This document shows, piece after piece, positions 46,001 through 54,016 of a DNA stretch of 64,000 nucleotides. This DNA comes from CAIQPV01 sp964480365 (lineage in GTDB: Bacteria; Pseudomonadota; Gammaproteobacteria; Burkholderiales; Gallionellaceae), in the NCBI GenBank assembly GCA_964480365.1, contig CAYZPM010000004.1, positions 62,001-126,000 on the forward strand. The letters are read 5' to 3'. The notes beneath the pieces were generated by a model, which was given only the letters and a program-made list of their open reading frames with translations, was not told where the DNA came from and did not search any database. Position 1 is the stretch's first letter. Each line of letters begins with the position of its first letter. Position numbers and translations under genes: made by a program.

Positions 46001-47704
46001 CCTGCGGTCGTGTCGGTCACGGCTCTACGCGACGCACAGGATGCCATCATCGGTTACCTGCTGATCGGCACCGACAACACAGCGCGCAAGCAGGTCGAAG
46101 CCGAACAGAAGCTGCTCGACCAGCGGCTGCGCGACCAGCAGTTCTACACGCGCTCGCTGATCGAGTCCAACCTTGACGCGATCATGACCACCGATCCATC
46201 TGGCATCATTTCCGATGTCAACAAGCAGATGGAAGCACTCACCGGATGTACGCGTGACGAACTGATCGGCGCGCCGTTCAAGAATTACTTCACCGACCCA
46301 GAACTGGCCGAGGCAGCCATCAAGCTGGTGCTAAGCGAGAAGAAGGTCTCCAACTACGAACTCACCGCGCGCGCCAGAGATGGCAAGGAAACCGTGGTTT
46401 CCTACAACGCGATGACCTTCTATGACCGAGACAGGAGACTACAGGGCGTGTTCGCTGCTGCGCGTGACGTCACCGAACGTAAACGCCTGGATTTGGTGTT
46501 GCAGGAAAAAAATATTGAACTGGAGAGCGCCACCTCTGTGGCGGAAAAAGCCAACCTTGCCAAATCGGACTTTCTTTCCAGCATGAGCCATGAGCTGCGC
46601 AGCCCGCTCAATGCCATCCTCGGTTTCGCCCAGCTTATGGAGTCCGATTCTCCACCGGCAACGCCGTCCCAGAAGGAAAGCATAGCCCAGATTCTTCAGG
46701 CTGGATGGCATTTACTGAAGTTGATCAACGAGATCCTCGATCTCGCCAAGGTCGAGTCCAGACAGGTGCCGCTGTCGGAGGAACCTGTGTCGCTGGCCGA
46801 AGTCATGCTCGAATGCCAGGCAATGATTGAACCGCAAGCGCAACAGCGCAACATAAAATTGACCTTTCCAAAATTCGACATCACTTGCTTTGTCCGCGCT
46901 GATCGAACCCGGTTGAAACAGATTCTCATCAACCTGCTTTCCAACGCGATCAAATACAACATCAAGCAGGGAACGGTCGAGGTGAAATGCACCGAGAGCA
47001 CGTCGGAACGTACTCGCGTAAGCATCATGGACACCGGTGCGGGACTGTATCCGGAGCAGATGGCACAACTTTTTCAGCCGTTCAATCGTCTCGGACAGGA
47101 GGCTGGCGGCGAAGAAGGCACAGGCATCGGCCTAGTGGTGGCAAAGCGACTGGTCGAACTGATGGGGGGCATCATCGGTGTGGAAAGCACCGTCGGTGTG
47201 GGAAGCGTGTTCTGGTTCGAACTCAGCTCGGTTGCTGAACCGCTTCTTCCCATGACTGGAGGCGATACAGTGGCGTTGGCTCAACCACATGTGCCTCGCG
47301 GGGAAAGGCTACATTCCGTACTCTATGTAGAGGATAACCCGGCAAACATGAAACTGGTCGAGCAGATCATCGCGCGTCACCCCGATATTAGCCTATTGAC
47401 TGCTGTAAACGGAAATAGCGGGATCGAGATTGCGCGCGCATCCCAGCCGGATGTGATCCTGATGGACATCAATCTGCCCGGCATCAACGGTTTCGAGGCC
47501 ATGAAAATACTACGCGCAGACTCGACCACGGCACACATCCCTGTCATTGCTGTCAGTGCCAACGCGATGCCGCTTGATGTTGAGAGGGGACTAAAGGCGG
47601 GGTTCTTCGGCTATATAACCAAACCCATCAAGGTCAATGAGCTCATGGAGGCGCTGGATGTAGCACTGGAATTTGCAGGAAAAACACCTGTTATGAGCGA
47701 ATAA
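43061..47704 (+). CDS. Hybrid histidine kinase with seven near-identical PAS repeats
   Basis: A 1547-residue soluble kinase. Residues ~20-1013 are seven consecutive 142-residue PAS-PAC units (FSSIATDAKGVIQIFNVGAE to GYLLIGTDNTARKQ). An eighth, divergent PAS covers ~1030-1150. HisKA follows with His1177 (SHELRSP), then HATPase (~1280-1390, GTGIGLVVAKRL) and a C-terminal REC with Asp1469 (LMDINLPGING). The seven units differ at only a few positions, chiefly FNS/FDS, the linker before IIGYLL, and GYTA/GYAA. GAAGG precedes ATG 43061. The ligand is unknown; redox or energy sensing is typical of cytoplasmic PAS kinases. Confidence 0.93.
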   Translation: MLIEIRDPAILNPAAGTAEDTLLKAGALQRAIFNSANFSSIATDAKGVIQIFNVGAERMLGYTATDVMNKITPAEISDPQEVIARAEALSVELGTPITPGFEALVFKASRGIEDIYELTYIRKDGSRFPAVVSVTALRDNQDSIIGYLLIGTDNTARKQAEEALLKAGALQSAIFNSANFSSIATDAKGVIQIFNVGAERMLGYTAADVMNKITPADISDPQEVIARAKALSVELGTPITPGFEALVFKASRGIEDIYELTYIRKDGSRFPAVVSVTALRDDQDAIIGYLLIGTDNTARKQAEEALLKAGALQKAIFDSANFSSIATDAKGVIQIFNVGAERMLGYAAADVMNKITPAEISDPQEVIARAKALSAELETQIAPGFEALVFKASRGIEDIYELTYIRKDGSRFPAVVSVTALRDDQDSIIGYLLIGTDNTARKQAEEALLKAGALQKAIFDSANFSSIATDAKGVIQIFNVGAERMLGYAAADVMNKITPAEISDPQEVIARAEALSVELGTPITPGFEALVFKASRGIEDIYELTYIRKDGSRFPAIVSVTALRDDENTIIGYLLIGTDNTARKQAEEALLKAGALQSAIFNSANFSSIATDAKGVIQIFNIGAERMLGYAAADVMNKITPAEISDPQEVIARAEALSVELGTPITPGFEALVFKASRGIEDIYELTYIRKDGSRFPAIVSVTALRDDQDAIIGYLLIGTDNTARKQAEEALLKAGALQKAIFDSANFSSIATDAKGVIQIFNVGAERMLGYTAADVMNKITPAEISDPQEVIARAEALSVELGTPITPGFEALVFKASRGIEDIYELTYIRKDGSRFPAIVSVTALRDDENTIIGYLLIGTDNTARKQAEEALLKAGALQSAIFNSANFSSIATDAKGVIQIFNVGAERMLGYTAADVMNKITPADISDPQEVIARAKALSVELGTPITPGFEALVFKASRGIEDIYELTYIRKDGSRFPAVVSVTALRDAQDAIIGYLLIGTDNTARKQVEAEQKLLDQRLRDQQFYTRSLIESNLDAIMTTDPSGIISDVNKQMEALTGCTRDELIGAPFKNYFTDPELAEAAIKLVLSEKKVSNYELTARARDGKETVVSYNAMTFYDRDRRLQGVFAAARDVTERKRLDLVLQEKNIELESATSVAEKANLAKSDFLSSMSHELRSPLNAILGFAQLMESDSPPATPSQKESIAQILQAGWHLLKLINEILDLAKVESRQVPLSEEPVSLAEVMLECQAMIEPQAQQRNIKLTFPKFDITCFVRADRTRLKQILINLLSNAIKYNIKQGTVEVKCTESTSERTRVSIMDTGAGLYPEQMAQLFQPFNRLGQEAGGEEGTGIGLVVAKRLVELMGGIIGVESTVGVGSVFWFELSSVAEPLLPMTGGDTVALAQPHVPRGERLHSVLYVEDNPANMKLVEQIIARHPDISLLTAVNGNSGIEIARASQPDVILMDINLPGINGFEAMKILRADSTTAHIPVIAVSANAMPLDVERGLKAGFFGYITKPIKVNELMEALDVALEFAGKTPVMSE
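43118..46099 (+). repeat. Seven tandem 426-bp coding repeats
   Basis: The marker TTGCAG in each unit falls at 43142, 43568, 43994, 44420, 44846, 45272 and 45698, an exact 426-bp period. DNA identity is very high, synonymous sites included. Units 4-5 and 6-7 share distinctive variants (DENTIIG then FNSANFSS), indicating duplication of a two-unit block. Confidence 0.95.
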
Positions 47705-47719
47705 GACACTACGATTATC

Positions 47720-48826
47720 ATGATAAGTTCATCTGACATTTTTCACGGGAAAATCCTGATCGTCGACGATCTGGAAGCCAATATCGTTCTGATCGAGCGC
47801 ATGCTTCGTGGCGTCGGCTATGATGGCTTTACGTCCACGATGGATTCGAGCGAGGTCTGTGAGCTTCATCGCAAGAACCGCTACGACTTGATCATGCTCG
47901 ATCTCCAGATGCCCGGCATGGACGGATTCCAAGTGATGGAAAGATTGAAAGAAATTGAAACGGACGGCTATCTTCCTGTCCTCGTGATTACCGCTCAACC
48001 CGCTCACAAGCTGCGCGCGCTGAAAGCAGGGGCGAGGGATTTCGTTAGCAAACCGTTCGATCTCGCAGAGGTATTAATCCGGGTTTACAACATGCTCGAA
48101 GTCCGCTTACTGCATTTGGAAATGAAGAAACTCTACGATCAAGTCTTGGCGGAAAAAAAGGTATCGGAGCGATTGCTGCTAAACGTGCTGCCTTATTCAA
48201 TTGCAGAACGCTTGAAAGGGCGTCCAGAAGTTATGGTCGATAGCTTCACCGAAGTCATCGCCGATAGTTTCGATGAGGTGACGGTGTTGTTCGCAGACAT
48301 AGTGGAGTTCACGAAGTTTTCTGAGGGCGTGAGCGCTGAAGTTCTGGTGGCTGTGCTCAATGATATATTCACCCGCTTTGACAGCATCGCCGACAACCGT
48401 GGCCTTGAGAAGATCAAGACTATCGGTGATGCCTACATGGCTGCTGCGGGACTACCGGTTCCTGTGGCGGATCACGCCCTCCGTGCGGCGCACATGGCGT
48501 TGGACATGATCGAGGCAATGGATCGCTTCAATGAGCAAACAGGCCACAAGCTGAAGGTGCGCATCGGCATCGAGACCGGGTCAGTAGTGGCAGGCGTCAT
48601 CGGCAAGAGCAAATTCCTTTATGACCTATGGGGAGATACGGTGAACACTGCCAGCCGGATGGAATCCCATGGCGTGCCCGGACGAATTCAGATAACAGAT
48701 ACTACCCGGCTGCGGTTGAGTGAGACGTTCATGCTTGAACAGCGTGGCACCATCAATGTCAAGGGCAAGGGCGAGATGCACACATGGTTTCTAAATAGCA
48801 GAAATGAAAGCAGGCAAATGCGATGA
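47720..48826 (+). CDS. REC-class III adenylate cyclase
   Basis: A 368-residue protein. REC (Asp61) is followed by a short helical linker (LEMKKLYDQVLAEKKVSERLLLNVLP) and a class III cyclase domain. Metal-binding aspartates are Asp193 (FADIVEFT) and Asp237 (KTIGDAYM). Lys233 and Asp302 (YDLWGDTVN) are the pair that selects ATP over GTP, so cAMP is the likely product. ATG 47720 follows the PAS kinase by 15 bp, and its stop overlaps the next gene's start. It is possibly the source of ligand for cNMP-binding proteins such as that at 8704-9060. Confidence 0.9.
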   Translation: MISSSDIFHGKILIVDDLEANIVLIERMLRGVGYDGFTSTMDSSEVCELHRKNRYDLIMLDLQMPGMDGFQVMERLKEIETDGYLPVLVITAQPAHKLRALKAGARDFVSKPFDLAEVLIRVYNMLEVRLLHLEMKKLYDQVLAEKKVSERLLLNVLPYSIAERLKGRPEVMVDSFTEVIADSFDEVTVLFADIVEFTKFSEGVSAEVLVAVLNDIFTRFDSIADNRGLEKIKTIGDAYMAAAGLPVPVADHALRAAHMALDMIEAMDRFNEQTGHKLKVRIGIETGSVVAGVIGKSKFLYDLWGDTVNTASRMESHGVPGRIQITDTTRLRLSETFMLEQRGTINVKGKGEMHTWFLNSRNESRQMR

Positions 48827-49809
48827 TTAGCGACCAGGAAATTCTTAGCGCCAGCATTCTTATCGTAGACGATATGGAAACCAATGTGCAATTGCTGGAG
48901 AAAATGCTGCGTAAAGCCGGTTATCTGCATGTTACATCGACGATGGATCCGCGTGCCGTCTGCACTCTGCATCGCGACAACCACTACGACCTGATTCTGC
49001 TCGACCTGCAAATGCCCGGCATGAATGGCTTTCAGGTAATGGAAGGCCTGAAAGAAGTCGAAATCGACGGCTATGTTCCGATACTCGTGATCACGGCCCA
49101 TTCGATCCACAAGCAACTAGCGCTGGGATCTGGCGCGAAAGACTTCATCAGCAAACCGTTTGATATGATGGAAATCAAGACACGTATCCATAACATGCTG
49201 GAAGTGCGGTTGTTGTACGCAAAACTCGAAGATTCCAACAAGATGCTGGAATCCATGGCTCTGCATGATTCGCTGACCGGGCTGCCGAATAGGCGGCTTT
49301 TAATGGACAGGCTTTCATCTGCCATAGCCCATGCGCACAGGAACAAGCACGATATGGCGGTAATATATTTGGATTTGGATGGGTTTAAGCAGATCAATGA
49401 CACCTTGGGTCACGCAGTGGGCGACACACTGCTGAGTATGATCGCCGCTCGTCTGGTGGCTGCGGTGCGTCAAGAGGACACGGTTGCGCGCTTGGGAGGA
49501 GACGAATTCGTGATTGTGTTGTGGGAATTAAATCATGGCGACGGTGTGGACAAGCCAGTGTCAAAAGTGATACAGGCCGTATCACAACCCTATGGCATTC
49601 AAGGCCGTAGCGTGAGCATGACTGCCAGCGCAGGTGTCGGTATTTATCCCACGCATGGCGAGGATGCGGAGACGCTGATGAAGAACGCGGATCTAGCCTT
49701 GTATGAGGCCAAGCGCAAAGGCAAGAACGACTATTGCATTGCAACACACACCGACCCGTTGGCGATGGCGGTAGTTGATGCAACGTGTCCTCACAGGACT
49801 GAATCTTAA
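48823..49809 (+). CDS. REC-GGDEF diguanylate cyclase
   Basis: A 328-residue PleD-like response regulator: REC (Asp61) then GGDEF (residues 225-229, LGGDEFVIV) with an intact I-site RQED at 216-219, so product inhibition by c-di-GMP is expected. It makes c-di-GMP from GTP. The ATG overlaps the cyclase stop (ATGA), indicating coupling. The REC is a close paralogue of those at 36760, 47720 and 49834. No EAL domain follows. Confidence 0.92.
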   Translation: MISDQEILSASILIVDDMETNVQLLEKMLRKAGYLHVTSTMDPRAVCTLHRDNHYDLILLDLQMPGMNGFQVMEGLKEVEIDGYVPILVITAHSIHKQLALGSGAKDFISKPFDMMEIKTRIHNMLEVRLLYAKLEDSNKMLESMALHDSLTGLPNRRLLMDRLSSAIAHAHRNKHDMAVIYLDLDGFKQINDTLGHAVGDTLLSMIAARLVAAVRQEDTVARLGGDEFVIVLWELNHGDGVDKPVSKVIQAVSQPYGIQGRSVSMTASAGVGIYPTHGEDAETLMKNADLALYEAKRKGKNDYCIATHTDPLAMAVVDATCPHRTES

Positions 49810-49833
49810 TGAAAATGAAAGCAGGCAAATACG

Positions 49834-50703
49834 ATGATTAGCGACCAAGAAATTCTTAACGCCAGCATTCTGATCGTTGACGATCAGCAATCCAATGTCC
49901 TTCTGCTGGGGGAAATGCTGCGAGATGTCGGTTATGCGTGCATCGCGTCGACAAATGATCCCTATGCGGTCTGCGATCTGCATCGCAAAAGTCGCTACGA
50001 TCTGATCCTGCTCGATCTACAGATGCCCGGCATGGATGGCTTCCAGGTGATGGAAGGCCTGAAGGAAATAGGAACGGATGGCTACCTTCCCGTACTCGTG
50101 ATCACCGCCCAACCGGATCATAAGCTGCGTGCGTTCGCCGCCGGCGCGAAAGATTTTGTTTCCAAACCGTTTGATCTGGTCGAAGCACAAACGCGTATCC
50201 ATAACATGCTGGAAGTGCGGCTGTTGTACAAAAAACTCAAACATACCAACCAAGTGCTGGAACATTACAACCAAATGCTGGAACAAGATGTGCTGAAACG
50301 TACCGCCGAATTACGTGAAAGCGAAGCGTGTTTTCGCCGCCTGACAGAGCTATCGTCCGACTGGTATTGGGAACAGGACGCAAACGGGCATTTCACCAAA
50401 GTTTACGGCCCGGTACTCGAAATGCTCGGAATCCGGGTTGACGACGCGCTGGACAATACACGGGATGATCAGGGAGCGCGCTGGAATGAGGGCGAGCGAG
50501 AAATTCTGGAGGCTAACCTGGCCGCCAGACGACCCTTTCTGGATTTCGTCTACAGCCGGGCCAATCAAGATGGCTCGCTGCAATATTTAATGGTGAGCGG
50601 GGAACCGATGTTCGACACCTCCGGCCGCTTTACCGGCTACCGAGGAACCGGCAAGGATGTGACTGAAACGATGCGCCAAAACCATGAGTTGCCCATGATT
50701 TAG
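49834..50703 (+). CDS. REC-PAS protein, possibly truncated
   Basis: A 289-residue protein. REC (Asp61) begins MISDQEILNASILIVDD, nearly the same as the preceding gene. A coiled-coil (NQVLEHYNQMLEQDVLKRTAELRES) leads into one PAS-PAC domain (~165-280) ending in GKDVTETMRQNHEL. In related proteins this ending continues into another PAS, GGDEF or kinase; here the frame stops after PMI. It may be a stand-alone adaptor or the remnant of a larger protein. Confidence 0.85.
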   Translation: MISDQEILNASILIVDDQQSNVLLLGEMLRDVGYACIASTNDPYAVCDLHRKSRYDLILLDLQMPGMDGFQVMEGLKEIGTDGYLPVLVITAQPDHKLRAFAAGAKDFVSKPFDLVEAQTRIHNMLEVRLLYKKLKHTNQVLEHYNQMLEQDVLKRTAELRESEACFRRLTELSSDWYWEQDANGHFTKVYGPVLEMLGIRVDDALDNTRDDQGARWNEGEREILEANLAARRPFLDFVYSRANQDGSLQYLMVSGEPMFDTSGRFTGYRGTGKDVTETMRQNHELPMI

Positions 50704-50870
50704 TAGCTGCGGGGATATAAGAAAGTGTTTAGCCATCTTACCGAGCTGCAATCTACCTAACAGATCAAGGTTGGCAAGATTTTGAATTAGCGGCGTAGGC
50801 TGGTGGTGAGCAAAGCGAACTCCAGCCGCTTCGACAATCTCAGGACAGGCATGATCAATGGCATCAGCAG

Positions 50871-51263
50871 CTACCTAACCGCCACCAACCCCAGCCATTT
50901 TTCCATCGGATCAAAATCCCGATCTTTGTGCAGCAGTGGGATATTGTTAAGGATGCAGAAAGTGCCTATCATCACATCCACCGTCTTGCGCACCGTCACG
51001 CCTTGCTTGCGTAGCGCCCGGTAATTTTTGGCTGTTTGCAGCGCCACTTCGCGCCCCAACATTTCCCGGAACGGCAACAGCGCCAGCAAGTTTTGCGCTC
51101 GTTTGAAATCGGTATCGCTGGCGAAACCCTGCAATACTTCCGCCATGATGATGTCACCCATCAGAATGTTCTCCTGTCCAAGCAGCGCATCCAATCGGTC
51201 AGTTTGAGTGTTGGCGACGCCGTTGAAGTAATCAATCCAGACGGATGCATCAACCAGAATCAT
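50871..51263 (-). CDS. vapC: PIN-domain toxin VapC
   Basis: A 130-residue PIN ribonuclease: Asp5 in ILVDASVWIDYF, Glu in MAEVLQGF and Asp in VDVMIGTFC supply the acidic active site. The ATG overlaps the antitoxin stop (ATGA at 51260-51263). It should cleave tRNA or rRNA when unbound. It is not closely related to the PIN protein at 12659-13039. The sequence just downstream (50793-50823) holds a CGTAGGCTGG repeat also seen at 12356. Confidence 0.9.
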   Translation of the reverse strand: MILVDASVWIDYFNGVANTQTDRLDALLGQENILMGDIIMAEVLQGFASDTDFKRAQNLLALLPFREMLGREVALQTAKNYRALRKQGVTVRKTVDVMIGTFCILNNIPLLHKDRDFDPMEKWLGLVAVR

Positions 51264-51493
51264 TTGTGCGAGCCGCCGCTACGCTGCTTGCCTGCTTGCC
51301 CCTCTTCAGTGCGCGAAGCTTCCAAATCCCCGCTCCACTTCAGCTTGCCGCGCGCAGAGCGGATTTTCTCCTGTTGCTTGAGTTGCACCAGCAAGCGCAA
51401 CCCCGCCTCAACAATTTCCCGTTTGGTTGGCAGGCCAGACAAGTTCGATGCCTGTTGCATCAAATCGTCATCAATTACGATATTAGTACGCAC
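51260..51493 (-). CDS. vapB: VapB-family antitoxin
   Basis: A 77-residue antitoxin with an N-terminal ribbon-helix-helix-like start (MRTNIVIDDDLMQQASNLSGLPTKREIVEAGLRLLV) typical of VapB partners of PIN toxins. The GTG start at 51493 is preceded by AAAGGAC. A perfect palindrome upstream is a likely self-repression operator. Confidence 0.88.
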   Translation of the reverse strand: MRTNIVIDDDLMQQASNLSGLPTKREIVEAGLRLLVQLKQQEKIRSARGKLKWSGDLEASRTEEGQAGKQRSGGSHK

Positions 51494-51509
51494 AGCCCGT
51501 CCTTTTATG

Positions 51510-51539
51510 ATGTGTATAAGTTAGCTATATTATACACAT
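51510..51539. promoter_or_regulatory. vapBC operator
   Basis: ATGTGTATAA-N10-TTATACACAT, a perfect 10-bp inverted repeat 17 bp upstream of the vapB start. It overlaps the AT-rich region where a -10 box would lie. This is the expected position for VapBC autoregulation. Confidence 0.6.
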
Positions 51540-51567
51540 TCCATGCCGAACCAACACAAGAGATATG

Positions 51568-52407
51568 CTAGACATTGCTTGCCGAGACTTTTAGATAAGA
51601 AACGAAAGCAGAACAAGCAACCAGCATAAACTTGGCATCTGCATATGTGATGTTCGTGTCATCAATAAGAGAATGGCGTATACCTGATGCATCACTCGTA
51701 TAGCCATATAACTGATCAAAAGCCTTGGAAAGTGCAGGATGTAAATTACGAATCTTCTTGAGCGCACCTCCTAAAGTCGCAGATGTATTTCCGTTCACTA
51801 GCCTACAGGCCGCTTCAACAGCAGAAATAGATTCCTTAACTGAGTTGCGGTAATCCGGTGCCTGTTTGTCACTAAGCATTCGTAGAGCCGCCTCAAGATG
51901 TAAGCGAACCGGTTTTTCAGGGTGTTCTAGCCCATCCTCAATTGCTTCTATTTCCTGTTGGTCTGTGATCTCCGCAATTTCTTTGCTGACAAAACGATAA
52001 GCGGCGTTTTGTTCCTCAAAAACTTGATTGATCCATTCACGCGCTTCATCGCTGAGCAATTCGCTTGAATCCAGAGAAATTGCCTCAATAAAATCGTAAA
52101 CCTCGAACCAATCACATTCTAAAAAGTATTTTTTTAGTTGGTCATACCCGCCTGTTTCATATCTATTCCGGAATTCAGGAAGGCTGTCGAGGTCTTTATT
52201 GAAGAAGTGGAACCATAAGCGTTGCAGCATACTATCAATGCGTTGGCTAATTTCACGCGTTTGGTAGTCATTATGATTGTAATGATCCCAGATTATCACC
52301 TTGAGAACATTCCAGAGTTTTGTGCGTAAAGCCTCATCAACAGATTCACGCTGAAAGGCTCGCTCCAAAGGAGTGTGTCCATACCGCTGTGAGAATCTTG
52401 GCATCAT
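51568..52407 (-). CDS. AbiJ-NTD4-like protein (putative phage-defence protein)
   Basis: A 279-residue protein. The N-terminus (MMPRFSQRYGHTPLERAFQRESVDEALRTKLWN) matches the AbiJ-NTD4 domain of abortive-infection proteins. The C-terminus (SVKESISAVEAACRLVNG..ASGIRHSLIDD..DAKFMLVACSAFVSYL) looks like a HEPN-type helical domain with an R-H pair that could be an RNase site. Related proteins are linked to phage resistance, but the mechanism is not established. Start ATG 52407 is chosen because longer starts run into the aminotransferase gene. It is more AT-rich than its neighbours, suggesting acquisition. Confidence 0.72.
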   Translation of the reverse strand: MMPRFSQRYGHTPLERAFQRESVDEALRTKLWNVLKVIIWDHYNHNDYQTREISQRIDSMLQRLWFHFFNKDLDSLPEFRNRYETGGYDQLKKYFLECDWFEVYDFIEAISLDSSELLSDEAREWINQVFEEQNAAYRFVSKEIAEITDQQEIEAIEDGLEHPEKPVRLHLEAALRMLSDKQAPDYRNSVKESISAVEAACRLVNGNTSATLGGALKKIRNLHPALSKAFDQLYGYTSDASGIRHSLIDDTNITYADAKFMLVACSAFVSYLKVSASNV

Positions 52408-52435
52408 GTATTCCGATATATCAAACGTAACAAAC

Positions 52436-53557
52436 CTACCCTGCCAGCACTTCGCGCATCGCCTTACAGGTGCGCTCGACAGCCGCCTCATTCATCGCAT
52501 AGAACATCGGCAAGGAAACGATCTGCTTGCCGACGCGCTCGGCGACCGGGAACATGCCTTCCTTGAAGCCCAGTGCGCGATACAGTTTGAACAGGTGGAT
52601 AGAGGCGTAGTGAAAGCCGACGCCGATGTTGTATTCCTTCATGCGCGCCATGAACTCGGCGCGAGTGATGCGCTCCGGCAGCACGATCTGAAACAGATGC
52701 CAGTTGGTATTTTCGAATTCAGCGGGAGGTAATTGCGCGCCGGTTTGTGTCTCGAAATCCTTACCCAGCGTGGCGAAATAATGCCTCGCCAGTTTGCGAC
52801 GTTGTGCGGTGATGGCGTTCAGTTGCGCGAACTGGCCTAAACCAATTGCGGCGGCTACATCTGTCATATTGTACTTGCCGCCCAGCACGTCCACTTCGAT
52901 GCCGTCCCAGCCGCTGCGCGTGACGCCCTGCAGCCGGTATTTCTCTGCGAGCTTTGCTTCCTCTTCATTATTCAGCACCAGACAGCCGCCTTCGGATGTG
53001 GTGATGTTCTTGTTGGCCTGAAAGCTGAACGAAACGAAATCGCCGAAAGAACCAATCGGCTTGCCCTTCCAACTCGATCCGATAGCTTGCGCGGCATCTT
53101 CCACTACGCGCAGTTTATGTTTGCCCGCAATCGCATAAAGCCTGTCCATATCCAGCGGCTTGCCCGCCAGATACACCGGGATGATGGCCTTGGTGCGCGG
53201 AGTGATGGCGGCTTCTACCTTATCCAGATCAATGTTGCGGGTAACCGGATCAATGTCGGCAAACACCGGTGTGGCACCGACTTCAATGATTACATTCGCG
53301 GTGGCCACCCAGGAAATCGGCGTGGTGATGACTTCGTCGCCTGCGCCGATACCCGCAATGCGTAAGGCGATTTCCATGGTGCAGGTGCCGGAGTTGAAAG
53401 TGCGTACCGGACGCCCGCCGAAGTAGGCGGAGAGCGTCTTTTCAAATTCCTGCACTTTGGGGCCGGTGGTGATCCAGCCGGAGCGCAGCACATCAACGAC
53501 GGCGGCGATGGTGGCTTCGTCTATGGTTGGGCGGGAGAAAGGAAGAAAAGTATTCAT
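52436..53557 (-). CDS. DegT/DnrJ/EryC1/StrS-family aminotransferase, ArnB-like
   Basis: A 373-residue PLP-dependent sugar aminotransferase. The opening FLPFSRPTIDEATIAAVVDVLRSGWITTGP closely parallels ArnB, and the PLP lysine lies in SFSFQANKNITTSEGG. ArnB makes UDP-4-amino-4-deoxy-L-arabinose. ArnT- and ArnE-like genes lie immediately upstream on the same strand, which supports a lipid A or related envelope amino-sugar pathway. The remaining Arn genes are not in the window, so the exact sugar is inferred. Confidence 0.85.
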   Translation of the reverse strand: MNTFLPFSRPTIDEATIAAVVDVLRSGWITTGPKVQEFEKTLSAYFGGRPVRTFNSGTCTMEIALRIAGIGAGDEVITTPISWVATANVIIEVGATPVFADIDPVTRNIDLDKVEAAITPRTKAIIPVYLAGKPLDMDRLYAIAGKHKLRVVEDAAQAIGSSWKGKPIGSFGDFVSFSFQANKNITTSEGGCLVLNNEEEAKLAEKYRLQGVTRSGWDGIEVDVLGGKYNMTDVAAAIGLGQFAQLNAITAQRRKLARHYFATLGKDFETQTGAQLPPAEFENTNWHLFQIVLPERITRAEFMARMKEYNIGVGFHYASIHLFKLYRALGFKEGMFPVAERVGKQIVSLPMFYAMNEAAVERTCKAMREVLAG

Positions 53558-53644
53558 TAAATATATCCGTTAAAAATTTCTACCGCCATTCTGGCTGATG
53601 CTTCGACAAGCTCAGCACGAACGGCTCGGTGAATAGCATTGACT

Positions 53645-54016
53645 TTAAGCCCTTGAAATAATAATCACACCCAGAATAATCACGCCCATGCCGACCAGTT
53701 TGGTCGGGTTGAAGGCTTCGCCAAGCAGATACCATGCTGCCACAGCATTCACCACATAAGCCATGGACAGCATCGGGAAAGCAATACTCACGGGTACACG
53801 CGACAGCGCGAGTATCCAGATAACCACGCTTAATGCGTAGCAAAACAGTGCGGCAATGATATGCCACTCAGTTGCCAGTTTCCACCCGATGGGCAGGATG
53901 TTTTCCATGCTGAATTCAAAATGACCAATTACATTGGTTCCCGCCTTCATCAGTATCTGCGCGGTGGCGTTGAGCATCACGCCAGTAAAAATCAGGCCGA
54001 AGCTGATTAAATTCAT
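53645..54016 (-). CDS. Small EamA/ArnE-like membrane transporter
   Basis: A 123-residue protein with four hydrophobic segments, matching the half-size EamA/SMR type represented by ArnE and ArnF. Those form a heterodimer flipping undecaprenyl-phosphate-aminoarabinose. Only one such gene is present here, so it may act as a homodimer. ATG 54016 overlaps the ArnT-like stop by four bases. A TTCGACAAGCTCAGCACGAA repeat sits in the spacer to the aminotransferase. Confidence 0.8.
   Translation of the reverse strand: MNLISFGLIFTGVMLNATAQILMKAGTNVIGHFEFSMENILPIGWKLATEWHIIAALFCYALSVVIWILALSRVPVSIAFPMLSMAYVVNAVAAWYLLGEAFNPTKLVGMGVIILGVIIISRA

Noticed and set aside
43118..46099. Regular tandem repeat considered as CRISPR or satellite DNA
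   Set aside because: The unit is 426 bp, fully coding, without spacers, and encodes a PAS-PAC domain each time.
50803..51024. 73-codon ORF downstream of the REC-PAS gene
   Set aside because: It overlaps vapC antisense and part of a dispersed repeat; no family resemblance.
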